64,000 nucleotides of DNA from Nocardia sputorum (GTDB lineage Bacteria; Actinomycetota; Actinomycetes; Mycobacteriales; Mycobacteriaceae). The notes under the pieces were generated by a model. The model did not search any database. It was not told the origin of the DNA and saw only the letters and a list, made by a program, of their open reading frames with translations. Position numbers and translations under genes: made by a program. Below are positions 7,825 to 16,152 of the stretch, in pieces; the first letter of the stretch is position 1; every line of letters begins with the position of its first letter. The stretch spans positions 6,634,001 through 6,698,000 of the forward strand of contig NZ_AP026978.1 of the NCBI RefSeq assembly GCF_027924405.1, in the 5' to 3' direction.

Positions 7825-9183
7825 ATGCGCAAGTTGGTGGCGCGTCGCGCCGCGGTCAAAGCTGTCGCCATCGCATCGACCGTTCTCCTGGCTCCCTTGT
7901 TCGGCACGACCACCGCCTCGGCGGTTCCCGAAGCCCCGGCGCAGCTCGCCGCGGACAATCTCCCCCCGGAACTCGTGCAGGCCATCGCGCGTGATCTGAA
8001 GATGACCCCGACGGAGTACCTGGACCGTGCCGCGCGCGCCCAGCAGCTGCGCGACTACGCGCGCGATTTCCGTTCGGAGCGACCGGATTCCTTCGCGGGC
8101 GCCTGGATCGGCGCCGACGGCAAGCCCGTCATGGCGGTGACGTCTCTGGACGCCGCCAAGATCGTCGCGGCCGACGGCTATCAGACCCGGCTGGCCCCGG
8201 TGTCCGCGGACAGCCTGGAGAGCTCGCTGGTGCAGCTCAACCAGTGGATCACCGGACTGCCGCGGGAGATCTCGCAGGCGATCAACTCCGTGGCCATCGA
8301 CTTCCTGAACAGCCAGCTGGTGCTCAGCGTCGCCAACACGCCCGCGGGTCACATGCTCAACCTGCCCACCCTGCTGGCGAACATCAAGGTCATCCTGTCG
8401 CCGAACAACGGCGGCCCGGTCGAGCGCAGGCCGATGGGCGGTGACACCTACATCAGCGCTCCCGGTTCGCTCGCCGACTCGTCGCTGCGCGCGGTGGACG
8501 TGTGCTCGTTCGGGTTCAACAGCATCGACGCGTCCGGCAACGCGCTGAATATCAGTGCGGGCCATTGCGATCCGAACCTGGGCAAGGGCAACCAGGAAGC
8601 CGGTGTCTACCTGCCGAACGTCCGCGACATCCCGGCCAGCCCGGAACTCGGCACGTTCGTGCGCGCCTCGCTGGGCGGACAGTCCGCGCTGGACTACTCG
8701 GTGATCAAGCTGAACGAGCGCGCGGTGCGGGCGGGCATGGACCAGCCCTCGGTGCGCGGCGCCAACGGCACCACGCTCGCCATCACCGGCACCGCCGACC
8801 CGATCACCGGCGCCCCGGTCTGCAAATCCGGCCAGTCCTCCACCTTCACCTGCGGCTTCGTCGTGGCCGATCGGGTGGAGACGCAGCTCTACACGGCCGA
8901 TGGCGAGAGCAAGACCGTGCGCGGGTTCGCCAGCTCGGCCTGCACCCTGGGCGGCGACAGCGGCGGCGCGATCGTGTCCGGCACTCTGGCGCTGGGCATC
9001 ACCAGCGGTTCCAACGCCGCGGACGCGCCGAACTGCAACGAGGCCAACATCGCCCTCGCGCAGTACGGCGGCACCGCTTCGCTCGGCATCCCGATCCGGG
9101 CCATCCTGGCCGACATCGACGCCTCCTCCGGCGGCGGAATCGGCAGCGGAATCGCCGTGCGCACGCGGCCGAACGCGAGCTGA
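7825..9183 (+). CDS. Secreted S1-family (streptogrisin/alpha-lytic-like) serine protease
   Basis: A 452-residue preproprotein. It has a basic, hydrophobic signal peptide ending near TTASA, then a propeptide-like region containing 'LPPELVQAIARDLKMTPTEY', then a trypsin-fold domain. The catalytic triad is visible: His247 in AGHC, Asp290 in 'SALDYSVIKL' and Ser379 in GGDSGGA. Cysteines near 'DVCSFG', 'PVCKSG' and 'SACTLGGDSGG' fit the disulfides of this family. Its natural substrate is unknown. A close paralogue follows 112 bp downstream. The gene lies 161 bp beyond the Hsp70-like unit and is probably transcribed separately. Confidence 0.85.
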   Translation: MRKLVARRAAVKAVAIASTVLLAPLFGTTTASAVPEAPAQLAADNLPPELVQAIARDLKMTPTEYLDRAARAQQLRDYARDFRSERPDSFAGAWIGADGKPVMAVTSLDAAKIVAADGYQTRLAPVSADSLESSLVQLNQWITGLPREISQAINSVAIDFLNSQLVLSVANTPAGHMLNLPTLLANIKVILSPNNGGPVERRPMGGDTYISAPGSLADSSLRAVDVCSFGFNSIDASGNALNISAGHCDPNLGKGNQEAGVYLPNVRDIPASPELGTFVRASLGGQSALDYSVIKLNERAVRAGMDQPSVRGANGTTLAITGTADPITGAPVCKSGQSSTFTCGFVVADRVETQLYTADGESKTVRGFASSACTLGGDSGGAIVSGTLALGITSGSNAADAPNCNEANIALAQYGGTASLGIPIRAILADIDASSGGGIGSGIAVRTRPNAS

Positions 9184-9283
9184 GCGCGAGCCCGAAATCT
9201 GTGGCAATCCACATATCCCCGGTCGAGTGGCTATGAGGGAATCGAGAACCACGAGATGAGTAGGCATACCGCGCCAAACCCCA

Positions 9284-9289
9284 TATAGT
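9284..9289 (+). promoter_or_regulatory. Probable -10 box for a leaderless protease mRNA
   Basis: TATAGT lies only 6 nt before the ATG at 9296, and no Shine-Dalgarno sequence precedes that ATG. Transcription would start at or next to the A of the start codon. Leaderless mRNAs are common in actinomycetes. Confidence 0.45.
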
Positions 9290-9295
9290 CTGCTC

Positions 9296-10621
9296 ATGCT
9301 CCTGCCACGTATAGGACCTCCCCGCTCGACTGCGCGACAGACCGTAATCCGAAAGACAGTGATCGCCGCCTCGGCGGCGATACTGCTGTTCGGGCCCACG
9401 GCGGCAGTAGCGACGGCCCAGCCGGACCAGGGACCCGGCCTGCCGGCCGAACTGGTCGCCGCGGTGACCCGCGATCTGAAGATCTCGCCCGACGAGTACC
9501 TGCACCGCGCGGAGGTGGCGCAGCAGGTGGCCGCGTTCGCCACCACCGCCCAGCGGCAGTACCCGGCCGTGTTCGCCGGCTCCTGGCTGGACGACGCGGG
9601 CAAGGCAGTCGTGGCGCTGGCGCAGGGTCCTGGCGCCGACGAGGCGAAGAAGGCCGCCGAATCGGCCGGTTTCGAGGTCCGCAACGTCGCCAAGAGCGAA
9701 GCGGCCCTGCGTGGCGAGAAGAGCGCGTTCGAGCGCTGGCTGGAGGGCCAGCCGGAGGCGGTGCGGTCCCTGGTGCGCGGCGCGGTGGTGGACACCGTGA
9801 ACAACACGATCGCGGTGCGCGTCGACCAGGCGGGCCTGCCGATGCCGAACTTCATCGACCCGGCGCGCGTCATCGTGATGGCCCCGCCGGTAGCGGGCGA
9901 GCAGGGCCCCATCCAGGCCGGTGAGATCGCCGGAGACGCGCGCGGCGCGCTCGCGGGCGGCGACGGCTACGCCTCGGTCGCCGGACGCAGTTCGCTGCGC
10001 TGCTCGCTCGGCTTCAACGGCACCGACCGCAACGGCAACACGGTGAACATCACCGCGGGCCACTGCAACCCCGACATCCCCTCCGCGGGCAGCGGCAACG
10101 CCGCGGGCGTGTACGAGATGAACGGCGACCGCCTCGGCGCGCAGCTCGGTGTCTTCCAGAAGTCGGTGCTCGGCGAGCAGGACTACTCGATCATCCGGGT
10201 CAACGACCAGGCCAAGGACCGTTTCGCGAACAACGGCGTCCGCGCGCCCGGCGCGGCTCCGATCCCGGTCGATGGCGTGGCGACCCCGGTCGTCGGCGCC
10301 CCGGTCTGCAAGTCCGGTGCGCGCACCGGCTTCAGCTGCGGTGTGGTCAACGCCGTCGACCAGACCGTGCAGGTCGGCGACCGGGAACTCACCCAGAGCT
10401 TCTCGGCCAACATCTGCGCGCTGCCCGGCGACAGCGGTGGTCCGATCGTGACCGGCCGCCTGGCGCTCGGCATCTCCAGCGCGTCGTCGGTGGCGGACTA
10501 CCCGATCTGCGAGATCCCGAATCTCATCGGGGCCCTCACCGGTAACGTGCCGCAGCTGTTCGCGCAGCCGGTGCACGTGGTGCTCTCCGACAACCCGGGG
10601 CTGCGCGTGCGCACCAACTGA
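9296..10621 (+). CDS. Secreted S1-family serine protease, paralogue of the preceding gene
   Basis: A 441-residue protein with a signal peptide ('VIAASAAILLFGPTAAVATA') and a prodomain. The propeptide motif 'LPAELVAAVTRDLKISPDEY' closely matches its upstream neighbour. The triad is His256 (TAGHC), Asp296 (EQDYSIIRV) and Ser380 (PGDSGGP). ATG 9296 was chosen because of the -10 box just upstream; a GTG at 9359 would shorten the signal peptide. The gene pair looks like a tandem duplication that has since diverged, since the catalytic domains differ more than the prodomain motif. A strong hairpin terminator follows. Confidence 0.85.
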   Translation: MLLPRIGPPRSTARQTVIRKTVIAASAAILLFGPTAAVATAQPDQGPGLPAELVAAVTRDLKISPDEYLHRAEVAQQVAAFATTAQRQYPAVFAGSWLDDAGKAVVALAQGPGADEAKKAAESAGFEVRNVAKSEAALRGEKSAFERWLEGQPEAVRSLVRGAVVDTVNNTIAVRVDQAGLPMPNFIDPARVIVMAPPVAGEQGPIQAGEIAGDARGALAGGDGYASVAGRSSLRCSLGFNGTDRNGNTVNITAGHCNPDIPSAGSGNAAGVYEMNGDRLGAQLGVFQKSVLGEQDYSIIRVNDQAKDRFANNGVRAPGAAPIPVDGVATPVVGAPVCKSGARTGFSCGVVNAVDQTVQVGDRELTQSFSANICALPGDSGGPIVTGRLALGISSASSVADYPICEIPNLIGALTGNVPQLFAQPVHVVLSDNPGLRVRTN

Positions 10622-10634
10622 CAGCAGGAACCAC

Positions 10635-10667
10635 GAAAGGCCGGCAGCGTCGAGCTGTCGGCCTTTC
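10635..10667 (+). terminator. Hairpin terminator after the protease gene
   Basis: A 14-bp stem, GAAAGGCCGGCAGC paired with GCTGTCGGCCTTTC (one G-T pair), encloses a 5-nt loop 13 nt after the stop codon. There is no T-run, as is usual in these genomes. Confidence 0.75.
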
Positions 10668-10758
10668 GCCGTCTCAGGGGCTTTCCACTGCCCTTACGCG
10701 GCCCCCCGCGCCGGAAACCACGCATGGGGTACGGCGGCGGTCCGGCATCCTGGACCGC

Positions 10759-11646
10759 ATGTGTTTGGTGTTGATCGGCTGGCGCGCGCACCCGGAATAC
10801 CGGTTGATCGTGGCCGCCAACCGAGACGAGTTCTACGCTCGGCCGACCGAGTCCATGCGCTGGTGGCCCGAGGCGCCCGGCCTGCTCGCCGGACGCGACA
10901 CCGGAGCCCCGGGCCGGGCCCACGGTGAGCCTCCCGGGACCTGGCTGGGGCTCAGCGCCCAGCCCCACGGCGACAATCGCTTCGCCGCCGTCACGAACGT
11001 GCGCAATCCCGCCGATCTACGCCTCGACGCCCGTTCCCGGGGCGCGCTGCTGATGGACTTCCTGCGCGGCGCCTCCGACCGCGGTGCGGCGGGCGAATTC
11101 CCCGGGCCGGAGAAGTACGTCCTCGACGTCGCCGCCGCTCCGGACGACTACAACGGCTACAACCTGGTGGTCTCCGACCTGCGCACGCTGTGGTGGCATT
11201 CCAATCGCAGCGCCGCCGAACCGCGCGAACTCGCTCCGGGCTTCCACGGGCTCTCCAACGGCACGTTCGTCGCCTCCGCGGGTCCGAACCCGGTCGAACC
11301 GGATCTGACGGCGTCACAGCCCGTCTGGCCCAAGATACGGGCGGGCGTGACCGAGTTGCGCGATGTGGTGCACACCGAGCCCGGCGCGGTGGACCGTTAC
11401 TTCGAGGTGCTGGCCGACCGCACCGAGGCCCCCGACGATCTGCTGCCGCGGACCGGGGTGCCGCACGAGATGGAGCGGGCGCTCTCGGCCAGGTTCATCG
11501 CGCACACCGTGCACGGCACCAGAGCGAGCACGGTGCTGGTGGTCCGCGAGGACGGCACGTTCGACATGGTCGAGCGCTCGTTCGGCAGGCTGGGCGAGGA
11601 GCTGGGTGAGGTCGTCGTGCGCGGCCTGCTCGATTTGGCCGGATAA
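10759..11646 (+). CDS. NRDE (TANGO2-like) family protein
   Basis: A 295-residue protein beginning MCLVLIGW, with the family signature 'VAANRDEFYARPT' at about residues 20-32 and 'GLSNGTF' in the middle. The cysteine directly after the initiator is conserved in the NRDE/TANGO2 family, which has been linked to lipid and haem handling in eukaryotes. The bacterial role is unproven. It is a single gene with terminators on both sides. Confidence 0.85.
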   Translation: MCLVLIGWRAHPEYRLIVAANRDEFYARPTESMRWWPEAPGLLAGRDTGAPGRAHGEPPGTWLGLSAQPHGDNRFAAVTNVRNPADLRLDARSRGALLMDFLRGASDRGAAGEFPGPEKYVLDVAAAPDDYNGYNLVVSDLRTLWWHSNRSAAEPRELAPGFHGLSNGTFVASAGPNPVEPDLTASQPVWPKIRAGVTELRDVVHTEPGAVDRYFEVLADRTEAPDDLLPRTGVPHEMERALSARFIAHTVHGTRASTVLVVREDGTFDMVERSFGRLGEELGEVVVRGLLDLAG

Positions 11647-11651
11647 ACGAC

Positions 11652-11685
11652 CGGCGGCCCGCCCTCCGAAGAGAGCGGGCCGCCG
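11652..11685. terminator. Bidirectional hairpin terminator
   Basis: CGGCGGCCCGC (11652-11662) pairs perfectly with GCGGGCCGCCG (11675-11685) around a 12-nt loop, between the convergent NRDE gene and the gene at 11715-12428. Confidence 0.75.
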
Positions 11686-11714
11686 AGGATGTGACGGAGC
11701 GTGGAGCCGGAGGC

Positions 11715-12428
11715 TCAGTTCGCCGGCTTGTCCGCCCACTTCGTGGTGCCGTCCGGCGCCTGCAGCGTGTTCACCAGGTCGATGCCCGCGACGAGCAACG
11801 CCGGGCCGCCGATGGCCACCGTGCCGAGGATGCCACCGATGCCCGCGCCCGCGATCGCGGCCGGGATGCAGCCGACACCCAGGAACGGCAGACCGAGGAT
11901 GCAACCGATCACGGCGCCACCGATGACGCCGATGGCGGTGCCGAGGAAGCCGCCGACGGCGGTCGCGATGCCGAACTGGCTGGCGAACTCGTTCTGCGCC
12001 CGCTGGTTCTCGATCGGCGAGGCGATCGGCTGCGCGACGACGTTGACCCCGTTGAGCGGCTTGTCCTTGGGCACGTTCACGTTGACGCCCTGCTCAGGCG
12101 TCAGCTCGAGCACCGTGTTGTCGTCCTTCACGACCGGCTTCACCGGGACGACCGTGTCGGCGACCTTGAAGGCGATCGGCAGCGTGAGGACCGCGTTGCC
12201 CTGCGAGTCCTTGATCCGGTAGACGTCGTCTTCCTTGACGTCCTCGGACGACTTGGCCAGCTCGAAGGTTCCCCCCTTGAGCGTCGTCACGACGGTCTTT
12301 TCCACCAGCTTGACCGAGTACCGGATGGGGTCAGCGGCCGGTTCGGCATCGGCATGGGCGGTTCCCAGTCCGATGGTCATCGCACCGATGACCATCGCGG
12401 CCGCCGCGGTGGTTCTGCGGAGTTTCAT
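11715..12428 (-). CDS. Secreted hypothetical protein with C-terminal glycine-zipper segment
   Basis: A 237-residue protein. A signal peptide ends near 'GLGTAHA', followed by a mixed beta-rich domain (about 30-130). A hydrophobic glycine-zipper region comes next ('FLGTAIGVIGGAVIGCILG', then 'IAGAGIGGILGTVAIGGPAL', about 150-215), and the end is polar. The hydrophobic region could insert into a membrane or self-associate. Two cysteines (GCILG, GVGCIP) flank a short turn and could form a disulfide. The specific function is not recognised. It is divergent from the EtfD-like gene across a 460-bp control region. Confidence 0.7.
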   Translation of the reverse strand: MKLRRTTAAAAMVIGAMTIGLGTAHADAEPAADPIRYSVKLVEKTVVTTLKGGTFELAKSSEDVKEDDVYRIKDSQGNAVLTLPIAFKVADTVVPVKPVVKDDNTVLELTPEQGVNVNVPKDKPLNGVNVVAQPIASPIENQRAQNEFASQFGIATAVGGFLGTAIGVIGGAVIGCILGLPFLGVGCIPAAIAGAGIGGILGTVAIGGPALLVAGIDLVNTLQAPDGTTKWADKPAN

Positions 12429-12703
12429 TCAGTTTCCAATCCATCATCAGGTCGTACGTCACCGCTGCTCTTCAGCACGCGAGAGCTCTATCCAGCACAT
12501 CCGGGTGGTCGGCTCCGGATCCTCCCCGAGCAGTGTGAAGACGGTCGCAGTGATCAGAACGTCGTGAGCCTAATAGAACGGCGCGTTTTAAGCGAGATCC
12601 CTTATCAGGCATGGGGACTAAGCCAATCCTTACCGACTGGACGGGATGGTTCGACGTTTACGGTGGTGAACAACGGACCAGCAGCGGGATCGGCGGAAAT
12701 TAC

Positions 12704-12719
12704 TGTGACATTGATCACA
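12704..12719. promoter_or_regulatory. CRP/GlxR-type cAMP-receptor binding site
   Basis: TGTGACATTGATCACA is a perfect match to the TGTGA-N6-TCACA consensus. Outer TTAC and GTAA flanks extend the symmetry with a one-base offset. It lies about 170 bp before the EtfD-like start and about 275 bp before the divergent gene. Confidence 0.75.
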
Positions 12720-12789
12720 GGTAAATAATGGGTCAAGCCCCAGCATATGGGGCTATAGCCCAAAAGCCGATCGTACGATGGACATGGTT

Positions 12790-12805
12790 GTTACTGACGG
12801 GTAAC
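12790..12805. promoter_or_regulatory. Inverted repeat GTTAC-N6-GTAAC (operator candidate)
   Basis: A perfect 5+5 bp inverted repeat just upstream of the likely -10 of the EtfD-like gene. A second TTACTG follows directly (12805-12810). A near copy, GTTAC-N6-GTAGC, lies before fadE5 at 56118-56133. Confidence 0.45.
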
Positions 12806-12888
12806 TTACTGCCAGTTAGGATACGAGCCAACCGACGCGGTAGCACAACGCGGCCGCGCTCGAGGTGCCTCTAAAGAAAGGTCGCGAC

Positions 12889-15800
12889 ATGAATGCCCTG
12901 ACAGTGACGCTGGGCACGATTGGGGCGGCGCTCAGCCTCCTGTGTTGGGCGTCGTTCATCGGCGGCGTCCGCAATATCGTCCGCGCCATCATGATCGGAC
13001 AGCCCGCGCCGGACCGCTGGCGGCCCTTCTTCCCGCGTTTCAAGCAGATGATCGTGGAGTTCCTCGCGCATACGCGCATGAACAAATTCCGCACCGTCGG
13101 CTGGGCGCACTGGCTGGTGATGATCGGCTTCATCGGCGGCGCCATGCTGTGGTTCGAGGCGTACGGGCAGACCTTCGACCCGGCGTTCCACTGGCCGATC
13201 ATCGGCAACCTGGCGATCTACCACTTGTGGGACGAGATCCTCGGCATCGGCACCGTGGTCGGCATCCTGACGCTGATCGTCCTGCGCCAGCTCAACCACC
13301 CCCGGGTGCCGGAGCGCCTGTCCCGCTTCAGCGGTTCCAAGTTCGGCCCGGCCTACGTCATCGAGGCGATCGTCCTGCTCGAGGGCCTGGGCATGATCTT
13401 CGTGAAGGCGGGCAAGATCGCCGCCTACGGCCACTCCGACCCGGCCACCGACTTCTTCACCATGCAGGTGGCCAAGCTGCTGCCCGCGAATACCACCATG
13501 GTGGCGCTGTTCGCCTTCGTGAAGCTGATGTCCGGCATGGCGTTCCTGTACTACGTAGGCCGCAACGTCACCTGGGGCGTGGCTTGGCACCGCTTCTCGG
13601 CGTTCTTCAACATCTACTTCAAGCGTGAGGAAGACGGCGGCGTCGCGCTGGGCCCGGCCAAGCCGATGATGTCGAAGGGCAAGCCGGTCGACATGGAGAC
13701 CGCCGACCCGGACACCGACACCTTCGGCGCGGGCCGGATCGAGGACTTCTCCTGGAAGGGCTGGCTGGACTTCACCACCTGCACCGAGTGCGGTCGCTGC
13801 CAGTCGCAGTGCCCCGCCTGGAACACCGGCAAGCCGCTGTCGCCCAAGCTGCTGATCATGTCGCTGCGCGACCACGGCTACGCGAAGGCCCCCTACCTGC
13901 TGGCCGGCGGCCGCAAGGACATGGGCGGCGACGAGGTCGGCCTGGTCGACGCCGAGGGCAACCCGAACGAGGCGAAGCTGGCCAAGATCTCCGAAGCGGC
14001 GAAGGCCGAGGCCGAGCGGCCGCTGGTCGGCGGCGCGGAGGTCAACGGCATCATCGATCCCGAGGTGCTGTGGAGCTGCACCACCTGTGGCGCGTGCGTC
14101 GAGCAGTGCCCGGTGGACATCGAGCACGTCGACCACATCATCGACATGCGCCGCTACCAGGTGCTGATCGAGTCGGAGTTCCCCTCCGAGCTCGCCGGTC
14201 TGTTCAAGAACCTGGAGAACAAGGGCAACCCCTGGGGCCAGAACGCCAAGGACCGGCTGAACTGGATCAACGAGCTCGATTTCCAGATCCCGGTGTTCGG
14301 TCAGGACGCCGACAGCTTCGACGGCTACGAGTACCTGTTCTGGGTCGGGTGCGCGGGCGCCTACGAGGACCGCGCCAAGAAGACCACCAAGGCGGTCGCC
14401 GAGTTGCTGGCCACCGCGGGCGTGAAGTTCATGGTGCTCGGCGCGGAGGAGACCTGCACCGGTGACTCCGCTCGCCGCGCGGGCAACGAGTTCCTGTTCC
14501 AGCAGCTGGCCCAGCAGAACATCGAGCTGCTGAACTCGGTGTTCGAGGGCGTGGAGGATCGCAAGAAGAAGATCGTCGTCACCTGCGCGCACTGCTTCAA
14601 CGCGCTGAACAACGAGTACCCGCAGGTCGGCGGCACCTATGAGGTCGTGCACCACACCCAGCTGCTCAACCGCCTGGTGCGGCAGAAGCAACTGATCCCG
14701 GTGGCCTCGGTGTCGCAGAACGTCACCTACCACGACCCCTGCTACCTGGGCAGGCACAACAAGATCTACAACGCGCCGCGTGAGCTGATGGCCGCGTCCG
14801 GTTCGAATCTGGTCGAGATGCCCCGGCACGGCGAGCGGTCCATGTGCTGTGGCGCCGGTGGCGCTCGGATGTGGATGGAAGAGCAGCTCGGCAAGCGCGT
14901 CAACATCGACCGCGTGGACGAGGCGTTGACCACCTCCCCGGCGAAGATCGCGACCGGCTGCCCGTTCTGCCGCGTGATGCTCACCGACGGCGTCACCGCA
15001 CGCCAGGAGAAGGGCGAGGGCGAAGGCGTCGAGGTGGTGGACGTCGCCCAGCTGATGCTGGACGCCATCGAGCGCGTCGAGCCCGCGGTGCTGACCGAGA
15101 ACCTGACCGTCATCCAAGAGCCGAAGGCGCCCGAGGCGGAACCCGAGCCGGAGCCGGAGCCCGAACCCGTCCCGGCCGCCGAAGCTCCCGCACCGGCCAA
15201 GGCCGCGCCGACCGGCGGCGGTCTGGCCATGAAGGGCCCGGCGAAAGCGCCCGGCGGCGGCGGTCTGGCCATGAAGGGCCCGGCGAAAGCGCCCGGCGGC
15301 GGCGGTCTGGCCATGAAGGGCCCGGCCAAGGCACCCGGCGGCGGTCTCGGGATGAAGGGCGCGGCCAAGGCGCCCGGCGCCAAGGCACCCGCCGCCGAAC
15401 CGGCGGAGACCGAGGCCACGTCGGCTCCCGCCGCTCCGGTCAAGGGTCTCGCGATGAAGGGTCCGGCGAAGGCGCCCGGCGCCAAGGCCGCCGCGGCCCC
15501 CGCCGCCGAAGCCCCGGCCGAGACGTCCACCACCGAAGCTTCCGCGGCCAAGCCGGTCAAGGGGCTGGGCATGAAGGGCGGCGCGAAGGCGCCCGGCGGT
15601 GGTCTCGCCATGAAGGGCGCGGCCAAGGCGCCCGGCGCGAAGGCTCCGGCGTCCGCCCCTGCGGCCGAGGCCGCGCCCGCCGAAGCGGCTGCGGAACCGA
15701 CCGAGGCGAAGTCGGCCGAAACGGTTACGGAAACGGCCGAAACCGGCCCGACCGAGACCAAGCCGACGGTGCCCGCCAAGGGTCTGGCCATGAAGTCCGG

Positions 15801-16053
15801 CTTCAAGCGGCCCGGTCCAAAGGCCCCCGGCAAGGCGGCAGCTGCCCCGAAGGACGCGGCTCCCGCCGAACCGGCTCCCGCGGAGCAGGCTCCCGTCGCG
15901 GAAACTTCCGCCGCGCGGCCCGAACCCGCCGCCGAACCGGAGCAGTCCAACGGCGCGAACGGCAACGGCGCACCCGAAGCCGCGCCGCCCACCGCCAAGC
16001 CCGGCGGTCTCGGCTTCAAGGCCGGCGCGAAGGCGCCGGGCCGCAAGAGCTGA
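12889..16053 (+). CDS. etfD: EtfD-like membrane Fe-S oxidoreductase (Rv0338c family)
   Basis: A 1054-residue protein. The N-terminal about 250 residues hold several membrane helices of the NarI-like type. Two 4Fe-4S motifs follow: 'CTECGRCQSQCP' (near residue 297) and 'CTTCGACVEQCP' (near 397). Two CCG-type cysteine-rich domains come next ('HDPCYLGRHN', 'CCGAGGARMW'), as in HdrD. The mycobacterial homologue Rv0338c is reported to reoxidise the electron-transfer flavoprotein and pass electrons to menaquinone during fatty-acid beta-oxidation. From about residue 770 the protein is a disordered Ala/Pro/Lys tail with about nine GLxMKxxxKAPG units. ATG 12889 follows AAAGG; an in-frame GTG at 12865 is less likely. 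Confidence 0.85.
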   Translation: MNALTVTLGTIGAALSLLCWASFIGGVRNIVRAIMIGQPAPDRWRPFFPRFKQMIVEFLAHTRMNKFRTVGWAHWLVMIGFIGGAMLWFEAYGQTFDPAFHWPIIGNLAIYHLWDEILGIGTVVGILTLIVLRQLNHPRVPERLSRFSGSKFGPAYVIEAIVLLEGLGMIFVKAGKIAAYGHSDPATDFFTMQVAKLLPANTTMVALFAFVKLMSGMAFLYYVGRNVTWGVAWHRFSAFFNIYFKREEDGGVALGPAKPMMSKGKPVDMETADPDTDTFGAGRIEDFSWKGWLDFTTCTECGRCQSQCPAWNTGKPLSPKLLIMSLRDHGYAKAPYLLAGGRKDMGGDEVGLVDAEGNPNEAKLAKISEAAKAEAERPLVGGAEVNGIIDPEVLWSCTTCGACVEQCPVDIEHVDHIIDMRRYQVLIESEFPSELAGLFKNLENKGNPWGQNAKDRLNWINELDFQIPVFGQDADSFDGYEYLFWVGCAGAYEDRAKKTTKAVAELLATAGVKFMVLGAEETCTGDSARRAGNEFLFQQLAQQNIELLNSVFEGVEDRKKKIVVTCAHCFNALNNEYPQVGGTYEVVHHTQLLNRLVRQKQLIPVASVSQNVTYHDPCYLGRHNKIYNAPRELMAASGSNLVEMPRHGERSMCCGAGGARMWMEEQLGKRVNIDRVDEALTTSPAKIATGCPFCRVMLTDGVTARQEKGEGEGVEVVDVAQLMLDAIERVEPAVLTENLTVIQEPKAPEAEPEPEPEPEPVPAAEAPAPAKAAPTGGGLAMKGPAKAPGGGGLAMKGPAKAPGGGGLAMKGPAKAPGGGLGMKGAAKAPGAKAPAAEPAETEATSAPAAPVKGLAMKGPAKAPGAKAAAAPAAEAPAETSTTEASAAKPVKGLGMKGGAKAPGGGLAMKGAAKAPGAKAPASAPAAEAAPAEAAAEPTEAKSAETVTETAETGPTETKPTVPAKGLAMKSGFKRPGPKAPGKAAAAPKDAAPAEPAPAEQAPVAETSAARPEPAAEPEQSNGANGNGAPEAAPPTAKPGGLGFKAGAKAPGRKS
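15220..15342. repeat. 42-bp tandem repeats encoding GLAMKGPAKAPGGG
   Basis: Three consecutive units start at 15220, 15262 and 15304 and are nearly identical at the DNA level. A diverged fourth begins at 15343. They encode the 14-residue unit of the EtfD-like tail. Looser copies of the motif continue to the end of the gene. Confidence 0.85.
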
Positions 16054-16067
16054 GCTGGATATCGGAG

Positions 16068-16102
16068 AGAGCCCGGGTACTCGAGGAGTACCCGGGCTCT
16101 TT
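16068..16102 (+). terminator. Terminator of the EtfD-like gene
   Basis: AGAGCCCGGGTACT (16068-16081) pairs perfectly with AGTACCCGGGCTCT (16087-16100) around a 5-nt loop, with a short T-run after it, 15 nt past the stop. Confidence 0.85.
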
Positions 16103-16152
16103 CGTTCGCGCCGTATCCCGCGATCGGCACAGCCCGCCGACGCAGGCGAGCG

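Larger units (their letters stand above)
12429..12888. promoter_or_regulatory. 460-bp divergent control region (no gene)
   Basis: No credible gene is seen. The region is AT-richer than its surroundings and holds a perfect CRP-type box (12704-12719), the inverted repeat GTTAC-N6-GTAAC (12790-12805), a likely -10 TAGGAT at 12817-12822, and an AAAGAAAGG ribosome-binding site before ATG 12889. Confidence 0.7.

Noticed and set aside
12871..15117. 748-codon open frame opposite the EtfD-like gene
   Set aside because: Antisense shadow with no recognisable motif, while the + strand encodes Fe-S and CCG domains.
15220..15342. Possible CRISPR-like array
   Set aside because: Repeats are tandem without unique spacers and are in frame, encoding the KAPG unit.
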